DNA of 64,000 nucleotides from an uncultured Eubacteriales bacterium (GCA_934489735.1 CAKSSR010000005.1:31151-95150), one strand, 5' to 3'. Positions 1-10,112 are shown, numbered from the stretch's first letter. Translations and numbers: made by a program. The notes: a model not told the origin generated them from the sequence alone.

Positions 1-454
1 CTCTTAGGTACATTGATAAATTTTTAAGTTCTACTAAACTTTCATAAAAGCCATTACCGAAGCTTTCTTTGTACAACATCAAACTAACCTTTTTTGAATC
101 AAATCCAGACATCATATCTACTTTTTTAAAGTCTTCAAATGCACCTTCTTCTATTTTAATTCCTTCGTTTGAGTCCTCTGGATCGAAATAAATTTCCAAC
201 ATCTCTTCATAATTAAATAATTTAAATGCATTCCTTCTTATCAAGTTTATCTTGTTGAAATTCATTTTTTTAACTTCTTTTTCTTTAAATACTTTCCCTA
301 GATATTCTCCATTAAATGCATTTTCATCTATAATATCAAATTTTTCATTTAACGTACATATATCATTTTCTTCAATCTTAAATAAAGGGCTTTCTCCCCC
401 AAAAAAATCACCTTTATAGCTCTCTACTTTTTCCTTTGTCAATTCTTCTCCCAT
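1..454 (-). CDS. Partial BspA-type leucine-rich-repeat (LRR_5) protein
   Basis: Reading the minus strand from an ATG at 454 gives an open frame that runs off the left edge, so only about 151 N-terminal residues are visible. It begins MGEELTKEKVESYKG. There is no signal peptide. From about residue 35 it shows irregular LRR_5-like units of the kind IIDENAFNG, LIRRNAFKLF and IEEGAFEDF, the signature of BspA/TpLRR proteins, which are usually adhesins or surface-interaction proteins. A GGGAGG ribosome-binding site lies about 10 bases before the ATG, and a near-consensus promoter lies at 544-572. A second small LRR_5 protein is encoded at 31118. The family call is moderate because the repeats are degenerate and the C-terminus is missing. 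Whether this copy is exported cannot be seen. Confidence 0.7.
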   Translation of the reverse strand, partial: MGEELTKEKVESYKGDFFGGESPLFKIEENDICTLNEKFDIIDENAFNGEYLGKVFKEKEVKKMNFNKINLIRRNAFKLFNYEEMLEIYFDPEDSNEGIKIEEGAFEDFKKVDMMSGFDSKKVSLMLYKESFGNGFYESLVELKNLSMYLR

Positions 455-543
455 ATAGCTTCAACCTCCCATTTATTTTTAATTTCTATCAACATAACTT
501 ATCTGACCGTTGTAAATAAATATACAATATAAGTTATATGTAT

Positions 544-572
544 ATTATACCCTCTTTTTCTTTTTTTGTCAA
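544..572 (-). promoter_or_regulatory. Sigma-A promoter of the partial LRR gene
   Basis: On the minus strand a perfect TTGACA (567-572) and a perfect TATAAT (544-549) are separated by 17 bp. The predicted start is near 537, giving a leader of about 80 nt before the ATG at 454. Confidence 0.8.
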
Positions 573-652
573 TCAAATTTTATGTATTTTTACATTCAGT
601 TTCTTTTGTTTTTAATATTTTCTTAATCATTGCTTTATATTTATATAGAACA

Positions 653-681
653 AAGCCAAGATCACGTATAGTAATCTTAGC
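653..681 (-). terminator. Possible terminator after R1
   Basis: Just downstream of the R1 stop the minus strand can form an 8-bp stem (GCTAAGAT with ATCTTGGC, G-U pairs allowed). It is followed by TTTGTTC, which is only a weak T run. No other gene lies between it and the LRR promoter. Confidence 0.4.
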
Positions 682-688
682 CATTTCT

Positions 689-3265
689 TCAATCCAGTTT
701 AATTTTTTTATTTGCTGGTTCCTTTAGCTTATCAGATTTAATCTTTTCGATCATTGAATCCAAAATTTCGTGAGTGCGTTTCAAATCCTCTAAGCATTTT
801 ATATCAATATTAAATTGTTTCAAAACAGAATGTATATCATCCTCTTCCAAGCCACGTGAGTAGCAATATGCATATACATACGAGCTTTTAAAATCATTAG
901 ACTGCTTAATCATTTCTATATACTTACATTTCATTTCTTCTCTAATTTCATCTGATACATTAGATTCTATAGCAACATAGTCAATAGAATAGTCCACTTT
1001 ACAAGGGTCGTAGCAGTCACCTGCCAGAGATTTATAGTTCTTATCCAATTGCAGCGCTGTTTCTCTTGACATATTTCTTAAGGCCACCAATTCAGCATAA
1101 TACAGATCATATCCCATTGCTATCAATTCTTCATATTTTCCTGCATACTCATCAATATCTTTCTTATCAATGGTATTATACGAATCAAGTTTAGCATAGC
1201 AATAAGAATAATATTTACTTTTTCCTCTTTGTCGCTGCAAGTCATAAACTGCTGCTTGTTTTCTCAAAGTAGGTTCTGAGATATACTCATTCTTTATCCT
1301 TGTCATTGCATAGTAGTCAGCGAACTCAACGCTCTTAGAGATTTCATATTCTCTTTCAAAGACATACATCCACTCATCCAAAACCCATTTTGGCAATGAT
1401 TCGTTTTCAATTTTTATTCTAGCATAGTATCTTGCGATAAAATCAGAGCTACCCTTCTTCAAACATTTTTCATATTCTTCAGCCATTTTTACACATTTTG
1501 CATAAGGCAACTGACTCTCATCCAACAGATCCACAATATATAATGCATAGGCTCTACTTTTCCCCTTATTTCTTTCTCTTTCATAAGCAAGTGAACGATT
1601 AGTATTCAATTCATTGGTCATTCCCTGTACATTTTCATTATTTATATAATATTCTGCAAAGTAATCACTTACGCCTGTATTTTTCAATTTATTCCATCTT
1701 TCTTTTGCTATCTCAGGTAAAGCCTGCTGACAAAACTCATTAATTTTCTCTTTTTTGTGGCCATAATAAATAAATTGTCCAATATCCTTATAACTTTTCT
1801 TTTCATATTCCAATGCTTTGCCATGAGCCTCATCAAAATTATTAACTTCAGCATCATATGCATCAGCATATGCTTCCGCATAGTAATGACTTTGTCCTTC
1901 TTGCCTTTTCTGATCATAGATATTCATCTTACAGGCAACGTCACTATAATCAAATTTATCATATATCTTTATATAATACAAAGCATTTCCATGGTCATAG
2001 CCAAGTCCTCTTCTTTTTTCATACAGTTCTGCCTGTTTTTTTATACTTGATTCTTGGACAATTTCATCATCCATCTCCAATTGATTTGAGATTTCTATAT
2101 CAATATAATCGAAGAGTCCATTCATAGTATAATTATAATTAAACTTATCTAAAACTTTTTCAATAGACCTTGTTACAATCAAATAAGCATAGTGATCTGC
2201 ATAATAATGGCTCTTACCCTTCTTTATTTGAGACTCATATATATTTGTTTGCATCGATGCCAATCTACTTGTTACATTATGATTCACGATCAAATTTGTA
2301 CAATAGTATGCTCTAAGGTGGCTTTCTCCTTCATTTCTTTTTATTTCGTACATTGAGGCAAACTTTTCTGCATCATTCACGTCAAAATTTTCATTCATTA
2401 TGGTTCTAGAGAATGCATATGCATAATAAATACTCTTCCTTTTCCTTCTAAAAAACTCATATATCTTTATTTGTCTCTTAGGGACATCATTAACCTCATC
2501 AGCGACAAGTAAAAAGTCATAACAATCTCTTACTTTTTTCTCTGCCAAGCTCTCATTCATTTCAGCATATCTTCTTGCTTCCTTTTCATTTAGTCCCCTT
2601 TCGATAATCAAAGTCGAATAGCAGTCAGCGTAACTGTAACTTTTGCCTTCATTTCTTTCCCCTTCATATATCTTGGACCATTTATGTGCTACACTTGGCA
2701 TTACCTTTCGGTCAACAATCAATTCCACATAGTAGTTAGAATAATAATAACTAAATAACTTATTCCTTTTCTCTTCATATATTCTTGCACATACTTTTGC
2801 ACTACTTTCACTCATATTCTTAACTAAAGTTGCCCAACTATAATAATCTGCATAGTAATGGCTATTATTATATATTCTTTCTCTTTCATATGCTTTTGAA
2901 ATTTCTTCAAGTTTTTCAATCGGGAACAAATGCATCGTCAATAATTGAGCATAACGAAGAGAGTAGAAGTGACTTTTGCCTGTGCCCACTGTTTCTTTGT
3001 ATACCTTTGCGAACTGTTCAGTTAAATAATTCAATTCTTTTTCACTTTTATTTGGGAAATCCTCTTTATAAATTGCATAAAACGTTGCATAAATGCAATC
3101 TCCCCTTTTAGCCAGGCATTCATTATAAATTTTTTTATAACCTGCTGAGAACTTATCTTCGCACATCATGCCAACTGCGTTCTGATTTACATCTGTTGCA
3201 AAGATTCCGGTTACAATTGTACACATTCCTATTGCTAATCCTAATATTTTACTATACTTTCTCAT
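689..3265 (-). CDS. Secreted Tyr-rich helical-repeat protein R1
   Basis: An 858-residue member of the repeat family that fills the first 31 kb. The start is taken at MRKYSKILGL, where AGGTGA precedes the ATG, rather than six codons upstream at a site with no ribosome-binding site. Residues 1-24 are a signal peptide (hydrophobic core LGLAIGMCTIVTG, probable cleavage near IFA-TD). The rest is tandem units of roughly 36 residues. Each unit pairs a charged helix (KIYExxRNxGKSH) with a Tyr/Ala-rich helix (YADYYAxLI), which suggests an extracellular alpha-solenoid. Repeats here are more diverged than in R2 and lie more irregularly, with longer inter-repeat segments. The C-terminus is a basic tail (PANKKIKLD) without LPXTG, SLH or membrane anchor. 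No enzymatic motif is visible, so the function is unknown. It follows the tRNA-Arg terminator; I see no clear promoter of its own. Confidence 0.85.
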   Translation of the reverse strand: MRKYSKILGLAIGMCTIVTGIFATDVNQNAVGMMCEDKFSAGYKKIYNECLAKRGDCIYATFYAIYKEDFPNKSEKELNYLTEQFAKVYKETVGTGKSHFYSLRYAQLLTMHLFPIEKLEEISKAYERERIYNNSHYYADYYSWATLVKNMSESSAKVCARIYEEKRNKLFSYYYSNYYVELIVDRKVMPSVAHKWSKIYEGERNEGKSYSYADCYSTLIIERGLNEKEARRYAEMNESLAEKKVRDCYDFLLVADEVNDVPKRQIKIYEFFRRKRKSIYYAYAFSRTIMNENFDVNDAEKFASMYEIKRNEGESHLRAYYCTNLIVNHNVTSRLASMQTNIYESQIKKGKSHYYADHYAYLIVTRSIEKVLDKFNYNYTMNGLFDYIDIEISNQLEMDDEIVQESSIKKQAELYEKRRGLGYDHGNALYYIKIYDKFDYSDVACKMNIYDQKRQEGQSHYYAEAYADAYDAEVNNFDEAHGKALEYEKKSYKDIGQFIYYGHKKEKINEFCQQALPEIAKERWNKLKNTGVSDYFAEYYINNENVQGMTNELNTNRSLAYERERNKGKSRAYALYIVDLLDESQLPYAKCVKMAEEYEKCLKKGSSDFIARYYARIKIENESLPKWVLDEWMYVFEREYEISKSVEFADYYAMTRIKNEYISEPTLRKQAAVYDLQRQRGKSKYYSYCYAKLDSYNTIDKKDIDEYAGKYEELIAMGYDLYYAELVALRNMSRETALQLDKNYKSLAGDCYDPCKVDYSIDYVAIESNVSDEIREEMKCKYIEMIKQSNDFKSSYVYAYCYSRGLEEDDIHSVLKQFNIDIKCLEDLKRTHEILDSMIEKIKSDKLKEPANKKIKLD

Positions 3266-3320
3266 ATCTTCACCTAAATCCAATATTCAATTTCTAAAAT
3301 TCCTTATGTTTAGTAAAAAA

Positions 3321-3362
3321 AATAATAAAAAAAGTCATCCAGAAGTGAAAATTCCAGATGAC
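3321..3362 (-). terminator. Terminator after tRNA-Arg
   Basis: On the minus strand an 11-bp stem (GTCATCTGGAA pairing with TTCTGGATGAC, two G-U pairs) with a 7-nt loop is followed directly by seven T. Confidence 0.85.
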
Positions 3363-3369
3363 ATCATGG

Positions 3370-3443
3370 CGTCGCTAAGAGGATTTGAACCTCCGGCCTA
3401 CCGCTTAGGAGGCGGTCGCTCTATCCAGCTGAGCTATAACGAC
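3370..3443 (-). tRNA. tRNA-Arg (CCT anticodon)
   Basis: A complete cloverleaf reads on the minus strand. The acceptor GTCGTTA pairs with TAGCGAC with one wobble, the D-arm is GCTC/GAGC, the anticodon stem ACCGC/GCGGT closes the loop CTCCTAA (anticodon CCT), and the T-loop is TTCAAAT. CCA is not encoded. It reads AGG codons. Promoter and terminator flank it. Confidence 0.95.
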
Positions 3444-3522
3444 AATTAACGACAGGTAACTCTCAAAAATAAGCAAAGTAGGGATATTAGATTCAGTCAA
3501 CCAAGCCACCCATCGTTTATCC

Positions 3523-3552
3523 ATTATATCACAGATAACTCATTTATGTCAA
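3523..3552 (-). promoter_or_regulatory. Promoter of tRNA-Arg(CCT)
   Basis: Minus-strand TTGACA (3547-3552) and TATAAT (3523-3528) have an 18-bp spacer containing a TG near the -10. The -35 overlaps the last codons of R2. The start is about 70 nt before the tRNA. Confidence 0.8.
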
Positions 3553-6500
3553 GATCTAATTTTCTTTTTTATAAAATTTTTCGTTATTAGATCAATACAA
3601 TCCATCATTTTCTTAAAGTCTTTAGAAGAAACCTTCTCTACGATTGTTTGTTTTATTATTTCGTCTATCTCTCTTCCATTCAATTTAAATCCGTACATGT
3701 ATGATACATAAGAATACTTACTTGCATAATCAATATCCTTACCGATTCGTAACATATTATCGTAGATTTCTGCCATAAGTCTAGCATCTTTAAGTTTAAA
3801 CTTCATTTCCATAACCATTTTTATGCAATAATTAATATAATTCTCACTTTTATTTGACAATTTTCCTTCTTCATATATTTCAGCATAAACCTTTGCCTTA
3901 TTTTCAGAAAGATATTTTTCAAATAATAGGATCACATAGAAGTCTGCATACAAATGGCTTCTACCTCTATTCCTTTCAAACTCATACACTTCGCTTCTCA
4001 CTCTTGCTTCATCTTCTTTAATATTTCTCACATATACAAGAGTGGCATAGTAATTTGCATAAATATTAGTCTTTCCTAGACCTTTTTCTTTTAAAAACGT
4101 TTCCGTCTGCTTTCTGGCTATTTCTTCGCTTATATTGTCTGCTGCAACTATTGTTGCATAATGGTCCGAATATTCATGGTTTTTTCCACTTTTTATTTGC
4201 TCACAATAAATTTTAGCTTGTTTTTTTGCATCTTCTATTAAAATTTTTCTATCTATGACAAGCATAGCGCAGTAATTTGCATATTCATATCCACCCGACA
4301 TCTCATTTGTATATACTTCGGTCTGCCTTCTCGCTTGACTTTGACTAAATCTGTTATTTACAATCAATTTTGAATAATAATCAGAATACTCTTTGCTTCT
4401 ACCGGATCTAACCTCTTTTTCATATATCTTTGTCATTTCTCTAGCTCTTGGTTCATCTACATATTCGATCACTTCCGAATAATGTTCTGCATAAGTCTTA
4501 CTTTTCTTGCGCACTTCAAATTCCTTTTCATACATGCTAGCTCTTCTATCTGCCACTTTTTCTTCTAATTTTTTCTCGACAATTAATAAAGAATAGTAAT
4601 CTGCATATACTTTCCCTCTTCCAGATCTAACCTTTTGCTCATAAATTTCTGCCCGCTTCCTGGAGTTTTCTTCATTACTGCTGCCTATCAATGATGAATA
4701 GTAACTTGCATATTCATAACTCTTGCCCGATTTTCGTTCTTTCTCATATATTTCTGCTTTTTTATCAATATCTATATAATTTGTACTAACAGATAGTTCT
4801 GCATAGTAATCCGCATATAAAGAATTCTTACCAATTGCAAGTAAATCTTCATATATCTTTGCCTGTTTTCTAGCTCTATTATCAGATAAAAGTCTTTCTG
4901 TTATCAACAAAGAGTAATAATCTGCATAAAATTTATTCCTGCCATAAGTAATTTCTCTGTCGTAGATTTCTGAACGTTTCCTTGCCACTGACTCTCCCAC
5001 ATTACTAAGTCTGCTGGTGATTGATGCATAATAGTCTGCGTAGTTATGGCTCCTGCCCAATCTTCTTTCCTTTTCATATATTTCTGCTTGCGCTTTAGCC
5101 TTTTCTTCATCTATGCAAAAGAATATGTCCGCATAGTACTTCGAGTAGTCATGGCTCTTACCCGATTTCATTTTCTCTTCATATACTTCTGACTTCTTTC
5201 TAGCCATGTTCTCCCCTACGCTTAAAACTAGATCAATATAATAATTTGCATAAAGATAGCTTCTCTTTTCTTCTTTTATCATTTTCTCATATATTTCTGC
5301 CTGTTCGCATGCAATTTTATCTGTAGTCCTTGATATCAACGTCGCATAACAGTTCGAATAGTCATAGCTCTTTCCTAAATTTCTTGCTTTTTCATATGCC
5401 TCCGCTTGAATATTTACTTCTTCTTTATCAAAATACTTAATCAATTCAAGATAATAGTCAGCATAAAATCGTCCTTTACCACTTTCAATCAGTTTCTCAT
5501 ATTTCTTTGCTTGACATCTTGCTAATATTTTATTTCTATTTCTTTTCGTAACTAACAAAGTATAATAATCTGCATATATTTTACTATTACCTGATGCAAT
5601 TGTATCATCATATACTTTAGCCTGTTCTCTTGCTACCTTTTCATCGGAATACATCACTAGCGCAGCATAACAATCAGCATAATCTTCACTTTTCCCTGCT
5701 TTTATTTCCTTTTCATATGTCTCAGTCTGACGCCTTGCCTTAGCTTCATCGTTGATATATTTAAATATATTTAAATAATATCTAGCATAAACTATACTTT
5801 TTCCTTCCCTAGCCACCAGATCTTCATATTTTTCTGCTTGTTTTCTAAGTTGAATCTCTTCTTCACATTCACTGGCAGCAAGTGCTGCATAGTAATCTGC
5901 ATAAAGTGGGCTCTTTCCTGATTTAATTTCTTTATTATATATATCAGATTGCTTTCTGGCCGTCTCCTCATCTGAATGCATAATCAACATAGAGTAATAA
6001 TCTGCATAGTCATGCTCTTTTCCACTTGTTCTTTCTCTGTCATATATTTCAGATTGCTTGGCTGCCGTATCTTTATCTAAATGTTCAATCAGATCTATAT
6101 AATGTTCTGCATAGAGTGGGCTTTTCCCTTCCTGTAGTAATTTATCGTACACTTCTGCCTTTTCCCTTGCTTCATCTTGACCAACTTTTCGACTCACTGT
6201 AAGGATTGCAAAATAATCTGAATAAAAATAACTTTTTCCCAACTTTCGCTCATTCAAGTATGTATCAGTTAAAGCCTCAGCTAAAGACTTGTCAATATTT
6301 TTGCAAACAATTAAACATGCATAGTAACTCGCATACTTTTTATTCTTGCCAGCTTTCATTTCATTCTCATATATTTCTGCACATTTTCTTGCTTTTTCTT
6401 TTCCCACTTTAATTTCAAGTAACGAATAGTAATCTGCATAAGCATGACTCTTACCTGAGATAATTTCTTGCTCATATATACTTGAACGCATTCTAATTTG

Positions 6501-6854
6501 TTCTTCATTAAGCTTCGAAGTCATAACCAATTCGGAATAATAGTTTGAATATGTCGCACTTTTTCCTAAATTTATCTCTTTTTCATAGACTTTTGCCTGC
6601 CTTCCTGCTATATCCTCTTTCATATTTCTTTTTATAACCAACATGGCATAATACTTAGAATAAATACAACTCTTCCCTTTTCTTATTTCCGCATTATATA
6701 TTGCTGCCTGTTTCTCTTCCAAATTCTTCTCCACTTTTAATTTTTCTTCATCATGGCTAAACTCATCCAAGTCAATTGATAAAACATTCTTACAATTTAC
6801 TAATAGACCAATCCCCAATGCATATACCATTACTATAATTTTCAAACTAGACAT
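3549..6854 (-). CDS. Secreted Tyr-rich helical-repeat protein R2 (largest member)
   Basis: At 1101 residues this is the longest and most regular member, close to 28 consecutive units of 35-38 residues. A typical unit reads ARKQSDIYNKEIKSGKS then PLYADYYAALAAS, and most carry the invariant GKS turn plus YADYY. A signal peptide lies at residues 1-26 (hydrophobic IIVMVYALGIGLLV; probable cleavage after NVLS). The Cys in LVNC does not fit a lipobox because Asn precedes it. AGGAGG is spaced 4 nt from the ATG. No sorting signal, membrane helix after the signal, or catalytic motif is seen. The regularity implies a long superhelical rod, an extracellular scaffold or binding surface; this is inference. 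The function is unknown. Confidence 0.88.
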   Translation of the reverse strand: MSSLKIIVMVYALGIGLLVNCKNVLSIDLDEFSHDEEKLKVEKNLEEKQAAIYNAEIRKGKSCIYSKYYAMLVIKRNMKEDIAGRQAKVYEKEINLGKSATYSNYYSELVMTSKLNEEQIRMRSSIYEQEIISGKSHAYADYYSLLEIKVGKEKARKCAEIYENEMKAGKNKKYASYYACLIVCKNIDKSLAEALTDTYLNERKLGKSYFYSDYFAILTVSRKVGQDEAREKAEVYDKLLQEGKSPLYAEHYIDLIEHLDKDTAAKQSEIYDRERTSGKEHDYADYYSMLIMHSDEETARKQSDIYNKEIKSGKSPLYADYYAALAASECEEEIQLRKQAEKYEDLVAREGKSIVYARYYLNIFKYINDEAKARRQTETYEKEIKAGKSEDYADCYAALVMYSDEKVAREQAKVYDDTIASGNSKIYADYYTLLVTKRNRNKILARCQAKKYEKLIESGKGRFYADYYLELIKYFDKEEVNIQAEAYEKARNLGKSYDYSNCYATLISRTTDKIACEQAEIYEKMIKEEKRSYLYANYYIDLVLSVGENMARKKSEVYEEKMKSGKSHDYSKYYADIFFCIDEEKAKAQAEIYEKERRLGRSHNYADYYASITSRLSNVGESVARKRSEIYDREITYGRNKFYADYYSLLITERLLSDNRARKQAKIYEDLLAIGKNSLYADYYAELSVSTNYIDIDKKAEIYEKERKSGKSYEYASYYSSLIGSSNEENSRKRAEIYEQKVRSGRGKVYADYYSLLIVEKKLEEKVADRRASMYEKEFEVRKKSKTYAEHYSEVIEYVDEPRAREMTKIYEKEVRSGRSKEYSDYYSKLIVNNRFSQSQARRQTEVYTNEMSGGYEYANYCAMLVIDRKILIEDAKKQAKIYCEQIKSGKNHEYSDHYATIVAADNISEEIARKQTETFLKEKGLGKTNIYANYYATLVYVRNIKEDEARVRSEVYEFERNRGRSHLYADFYVILLFEKYLSENKAKVYAEIYEEGKLSNKSENYINYCIKMVMEMKFKLKDARLMAEIYDNMLRIGKDIDYASKYSYVSYMYGFKLNGREIDEIIKQTIVEKVSSKDFKKMMDCIDLITKNFIKKKIRS

Positions 6855-6886
6855 ACTTCCTCCTAAACTAAATCAATAAATATTCA

Positions 6887-6900
6887 GCCATTATTCTACC
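6887..6900 (-). promoter_or_regulatory. Possible extended -10 promoter of R2
   Basis: Minus-strand TGTGGTAGAAT (TAGAAT at 6893-6898) resembles an extended -10 about 35 nt before the R2 start. There is no good -35, and the 11-bp-repeat box seen before R3, R5 and R13 is absent. R2 could instead be read through from R3, 70 bp upstream. Confidence 0.4.
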
Positions 6901-6924
6901 ACATTCACATCAAACTGCCAAATG

Positions 6925-9867
6925 CTAATATGGTATTGACATATCCCTAGATCTGTTTCCATCTGAATCATTTAGAACAAAGCTTCTTACGTAATAGTCA
7001 GCATCTTCGCAACTCTTGCCACTTAGTACTTCTTTTTCATATACTGATGCCACTCCTCTAGCCGTTGCTTCATCAACCTTTCTAAATCCAAGTAACATTA
7101 CAAAATAGCTCGAATATTCCTTGCTATGACCGTTCTCAACTATTTCTTTTTCATACCTGTTTGCCATTACATCGGCATCCTTTTCATTGACATTTTTAAA
7201 TACCGTCAACATTATGTAAAATTCTAAATAATTCTTACTCTTTCCTTCTTTGCTTTTCTTGTCGCATATATCCGCAGCTATTCTTGCTTTGTCCTCATGA
7301 AGTCCACTTGAGATTAAAAACACATACCAATTGGCATAGCTTTTACTTTTTCCATCTCTTACTTCTTTATCATAGCATTCAGCTTCTAACGCTGCCTTTG
7401 TTTTATTTGACTTTCCTGATACAATTAATGATGCATAGTAGTCTGCATAATCAGCTGTCTTACCATTTATCAATTCTTCTTCATATATTTTTGCTTGTTT
7501 TCTTGCATCTGATATTGATAGCCCTTTATTTTTAATCAAGTCCGTGTAGTATTTTGAATAAAGCTCACTTTTTTCTGACCTTGCCTCTCTTTCTTCAAAG
7601 TCTATACTTCTTTTTACAACCTCTTCGTAATCATTTCTTGCCGATAATAAAAGATAATAATCCCCATATGGACATTTTGTATTTGCTTCCATTTCATTTT
7701 CATATCTATTTGCCTGATATGAAGCTATCTTTTTATCATAATGCCTCTCTAATAATAACTCAGCATAATATCCTGCATAGTATCTACTTCTTCCACATTT
7801 CATCTCTGATTCATATACTTCTGCCAATTGTTCTGATAATCTGTCATTGCAATGCTTCACTACTCTCGAAATTGCATAACAGTCAGCATAGAAGTGACTT
7901 TCCCCAGCATTTCTTTGTTGCTCATACTCTTTTGCTACTTCTGTCGCTGTGCTATCGTCTAATCCACATAATGTTTTTATCAATGCAAAATAGTCTGAAT
8001 ATACCTCGCTCTTGCCTGATTTCTTTGTTTTATCATATATCTCTGCTTGCCTCTCTATTAAACCTTCGTCAAACCTTCTATCTATCATCGATTTGATATA
8101 ATAATGTGCAAAATCGTGACTTTTACCTTCAAGTCTAACTTTTTTTGAATATATTGCCGCATACTTTCTAGCTGCGGCCTCGCTTAGCTCTGTCTTAACA
8201 GTTAATGATGCATAACACATTGCATATGCCATACTTTTTCTTTTCTTTATCTCTGTTTCGTATACCTTTGCTATATCATCTGCTAATTTTGTATCCATGC
8301 CTCCGCAGACTACTAAAATTGAATAATAATCTGAATAAATGCTGCTATGATCCGACCTTATTGATGATTCATATACTTCCGTTCTTTTTCTCGCCATATC
8401 CTCTGGGATATCGCCTCTTGAAATTAGATTCATATAGTAACCCGCATACGTCACAGTCTTTCCCTGAATCAATTCATTTTCATACAATTCTGCCTTTTTT
8501 CTTAATTCTGCATCTTCAAAAGTATTATTCCATTGCATTTTCATTATTTTATCTATACTGTCTCTATACTTTTCAACGCATAATGAAGCATAGTAGTCTG
8601 CATATTCATGACTTTTAGCACTTTTTACTTCTTGATCATATATTCTAATCCTAAAATCAAATCTAGTTCTGTCTTCACTAGTCCACTTTGCTTTACTTTC
8701 ATCACGTAATCTCAATAAAATGCTATAATATCTCACTGTCTTATCATGATATCTCATACATTTTTTTAAGTATTTATAAGAACTCGCTATATCACGTGCC
8801 GCCCCCATAGTTCGTCCATCACCTGCCATTAAGTCTACAACAAAAGCTGCATAATCTCTTAATTCTACTTCTTCCTCAATATTACTTGCTTGAAAACGCA
8901 CCTTGCGGTTTTCGTCCACATAGATCTTAGCAAAATAATCCGCCTTATCTTCGCTCATCCCATATAATACGCTGGCCTTAGCAAAATAATCCGAATAGTC
9001 GAATCCACAACCTTGATTCATCTTACTTTCAAATACTTCTGCCTGCCTTCTTGCAACAGGTTCAAATAACATTCTTCTATCCTGAGTCAATATTGCATAA
9101 TAATTTGCATATATTTCGCTTTTCCCTGACATTATTTCCTTTTCAAATGCTTTTGCTTGTCTTTCTATTAGCTCTCTACAAAACAATATTTTATGTGAAT
9201 TCCCTGCATAATAGGCTGCATACACTTCGCTCTTACCAGCTTTAATCTGTTCTTCATAATACGAAGCATCCAATCTACCAGCACCAAATCTTCCCGAAAC
9301 ATAAAAAAATCTTCCTGGGCGCATCCAACGTTCAGTAAAATAGTCTGCATAAGGATGACTTTTCCCACATATTCTTTCCCTTTCATAAATTTCAGATCGC
9401 CATCTTGCTTCCTCTTCTTCGACACCTCTTTCAACTACCAACATTGAGTAGTAATCTGCATAAAAATGGCCCTTACCTTGTTCTCTTTCCTCATCATATA
9501 TACACTTTTTCTTTTTACTTCTTATCTCAGCTATTTCTTCAAGCGTCAAGTTATCTTCTACTATTTCTACTTTACCTTTCTTTACTCTACTAACTGGTTT
9601 CTTTTTCTTTTGCAATCTTTTATTAATTTCTTCTTCATCTCTATCAGATAGGTATTCAACCGGTTCATTTTCATAGCTTGGCTCTCCATTAAGAGAACTA
9701 GTTGACTTAGTTGATTCTGCATCTTCACGATCTACTTCCCATAAATAACAGCAAATTGGTTCATTTTCTGATGTTGTTGAATCAATTGCTAGTATTCCTG
9801 TTCCAATAATAGCACTCAATCCAATTACGTAAGCTGAAGTTTTTAATAATTTATTTATACTTTTCAT
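6925..9867 (-). CDS. Secreted Tyr-rich helical-repeat protein R3
   Basis: A 980-residue member. The start is placed at MKSINKLLKTSAYVIG because GGAGGG lies just before it. The longer frame to 9942 would begin upstream of the mapped -10. Residues 1-28 form a signal peptide (cleavage near GILA-ID). It is followed by an acidic then strongly Lys-rich non-repeat segment (about residues 35-100, with KKKKP), which could sit in the cell wall. The remainder is YADYY/GKS helical repeats. They are less regular in the middle (about residues 230-420), where units are lengthened or lack the GKS turn. No anchor or enzyme motif is seen. The function is unknown. Confidence 0.86.
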   Translation of the reverse strand: MKSINKLLKTSAYVIGLSAIIGTGILAIDSTTSENEPICCYLWEVDREDAESTKSTSSLNGEPSYENEPVEYLSDRDEEEINKRLQKKKKPVSRVKKGKVEIVEDNLTLEEIAEIRSKKKKCIYDEEREQGKGHFYADYYSMLVVERGVEEEEARWRSEIYERERICGKSHPYADYFTERWMRPGRFFYVSGRFGAGRLDASYYEEQIKAGKSEVYAAYYAGNSHKILFCRELIERQAKAFEKEIMSGKSEIYANYYAILTQDRRMLFEPVARRQAEVFESKMNQGCGFDYSDYFAKASVLYGMSEDKADYFAKIYVDENRKVRFQASNIEEEVELRDYAAFVVDLMAGDGRTMGAARDIASSYKYLKKCMRYHDKTVRYYSILLRLRDESKAKWTSEDRTRFDFRIRIYDQEVKSAKSHEYADYYASLCVEKYRDSIDKIMKMQWNNTFEDAELRKKAELYENELIQGKTVTYAGYYMNLISRGDIPEDMARKRTEVYESSIRSDHSSIYSDYYSILVVCGGMDTKLADDIAKVYETEIKKRKSMAYAMCYASLTVKTELSEAAARKYAAIYSKKVRLEGKSHDFAHYYIKSMIDRRFDEGLIERQAEIYDKTKKSGKSEVYSDYFALIKTLCGLDDSTATEVAKEYEQQRNAGESHFYADCYAISRVVKHCNDRLSEQLAEVYESEMKCGRSRYYAGYYAELLLERHYDKKIASYQANRYENEMEANTKCPYGDYYLLLSARNDYEEVVKRSIDFEEREARSEKSELYSKYYTDLIKNKGLSISDARKQAKIYEEELINGKTADYADYYASLIVSGKSNKTKAALEAECYDKEVRDGKSKSYANWYVFLISSGLHEDKARIAADICDKKSKEGKSKNYLEFYIMLTVFKNVNEKDADVMANRYEKEIVENGHSKEYSSYFVMLLGFRKVDEATARGVASVYEKEVLSGKSCEDADYYVRSFVLNDSDGNRSRDMSIPY

Positions 9868-9911
9868 TGTTCCCTCCAAAATTCTCTCCAAAATTTTTTC
9901 TTTACATAAAT

Positions 9912-9961
9912 ATTTTAACACATTTTCATTATCATTTCTCACATTTAACAGAAATTTAATA
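9912..9961 (-). promoter_or_regulatory. R3 promoter with 11-bp direct-repeat box
   Basis: The -10 TAAAAT (9912-9917, preceded by TG) lies 26 bp from a box of two TTTAAYA half-sites on the plus strand (TTTAACA at 9944, TTTAATA at 9955, period 11 bp). The same geometry precedes R5 and R13. Tandem half-sites one helical turn apart are typical of PhoB/OmpR-type response-regulator sites; the identity of the regulator is inference. Confidence 0.7.
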
Positions 9962-10054
9962 TTTTTCTTTACTTTTGATTAAATTTTATTGCTTTATTCA
10001 TTCTTTATAAAGCCCTATCGACGTTCGATTTCTTAAAATTTTCATATTCTTTTC

Positions 10055-10093
10055 AAAAAAAAATCAAGAGCCGTGCAAAAAGCACAGCCCTCA
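10055..10093 (-). terminator. Terminator of the R5-R4 operon
   Basis: The minus strand has AGGGCTGTGC-TTTTT-GCACGGCTCT, then TTGA and nine T. It is a strong GC-rich hairpin directly after the R4 stop. Confidence 0.9.
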
Positions 10094-10112
10094 CTCTCTA
10101 ATTTGAAATAAA

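Noticed and set aside
611..628. Degenerate 11-bp-period box (TTTAATA, CTTAATC) upstream of the partial LRR gene
   Set aside because: It lies 61 bp from the -10 of a promoter that already has perfect -35 and -10 elements; the geometry differs from the real boxes.
6770..6854. R2 as a lipoprotein (LVNC in its signal peptide)
   Set aside because: Asn at the -1 position does not fit a lipobox, and a normal signal-peptidase I site follows.
7554..8096. Long plus-strand open frames (Leu/His/Phe-rich) throughout the repeat genes
   Set aside because: They are antisense readings of the periodic YADYY/GKS codons; they lack ribosome-binding sites and follow the periodicity of the real genes.
9868..9942. 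Longer N-terminus of R3
   Set aside because: The upstream ATG lies before the predicted -10; the internal Met has both ribosome-binding site and signal peptide.
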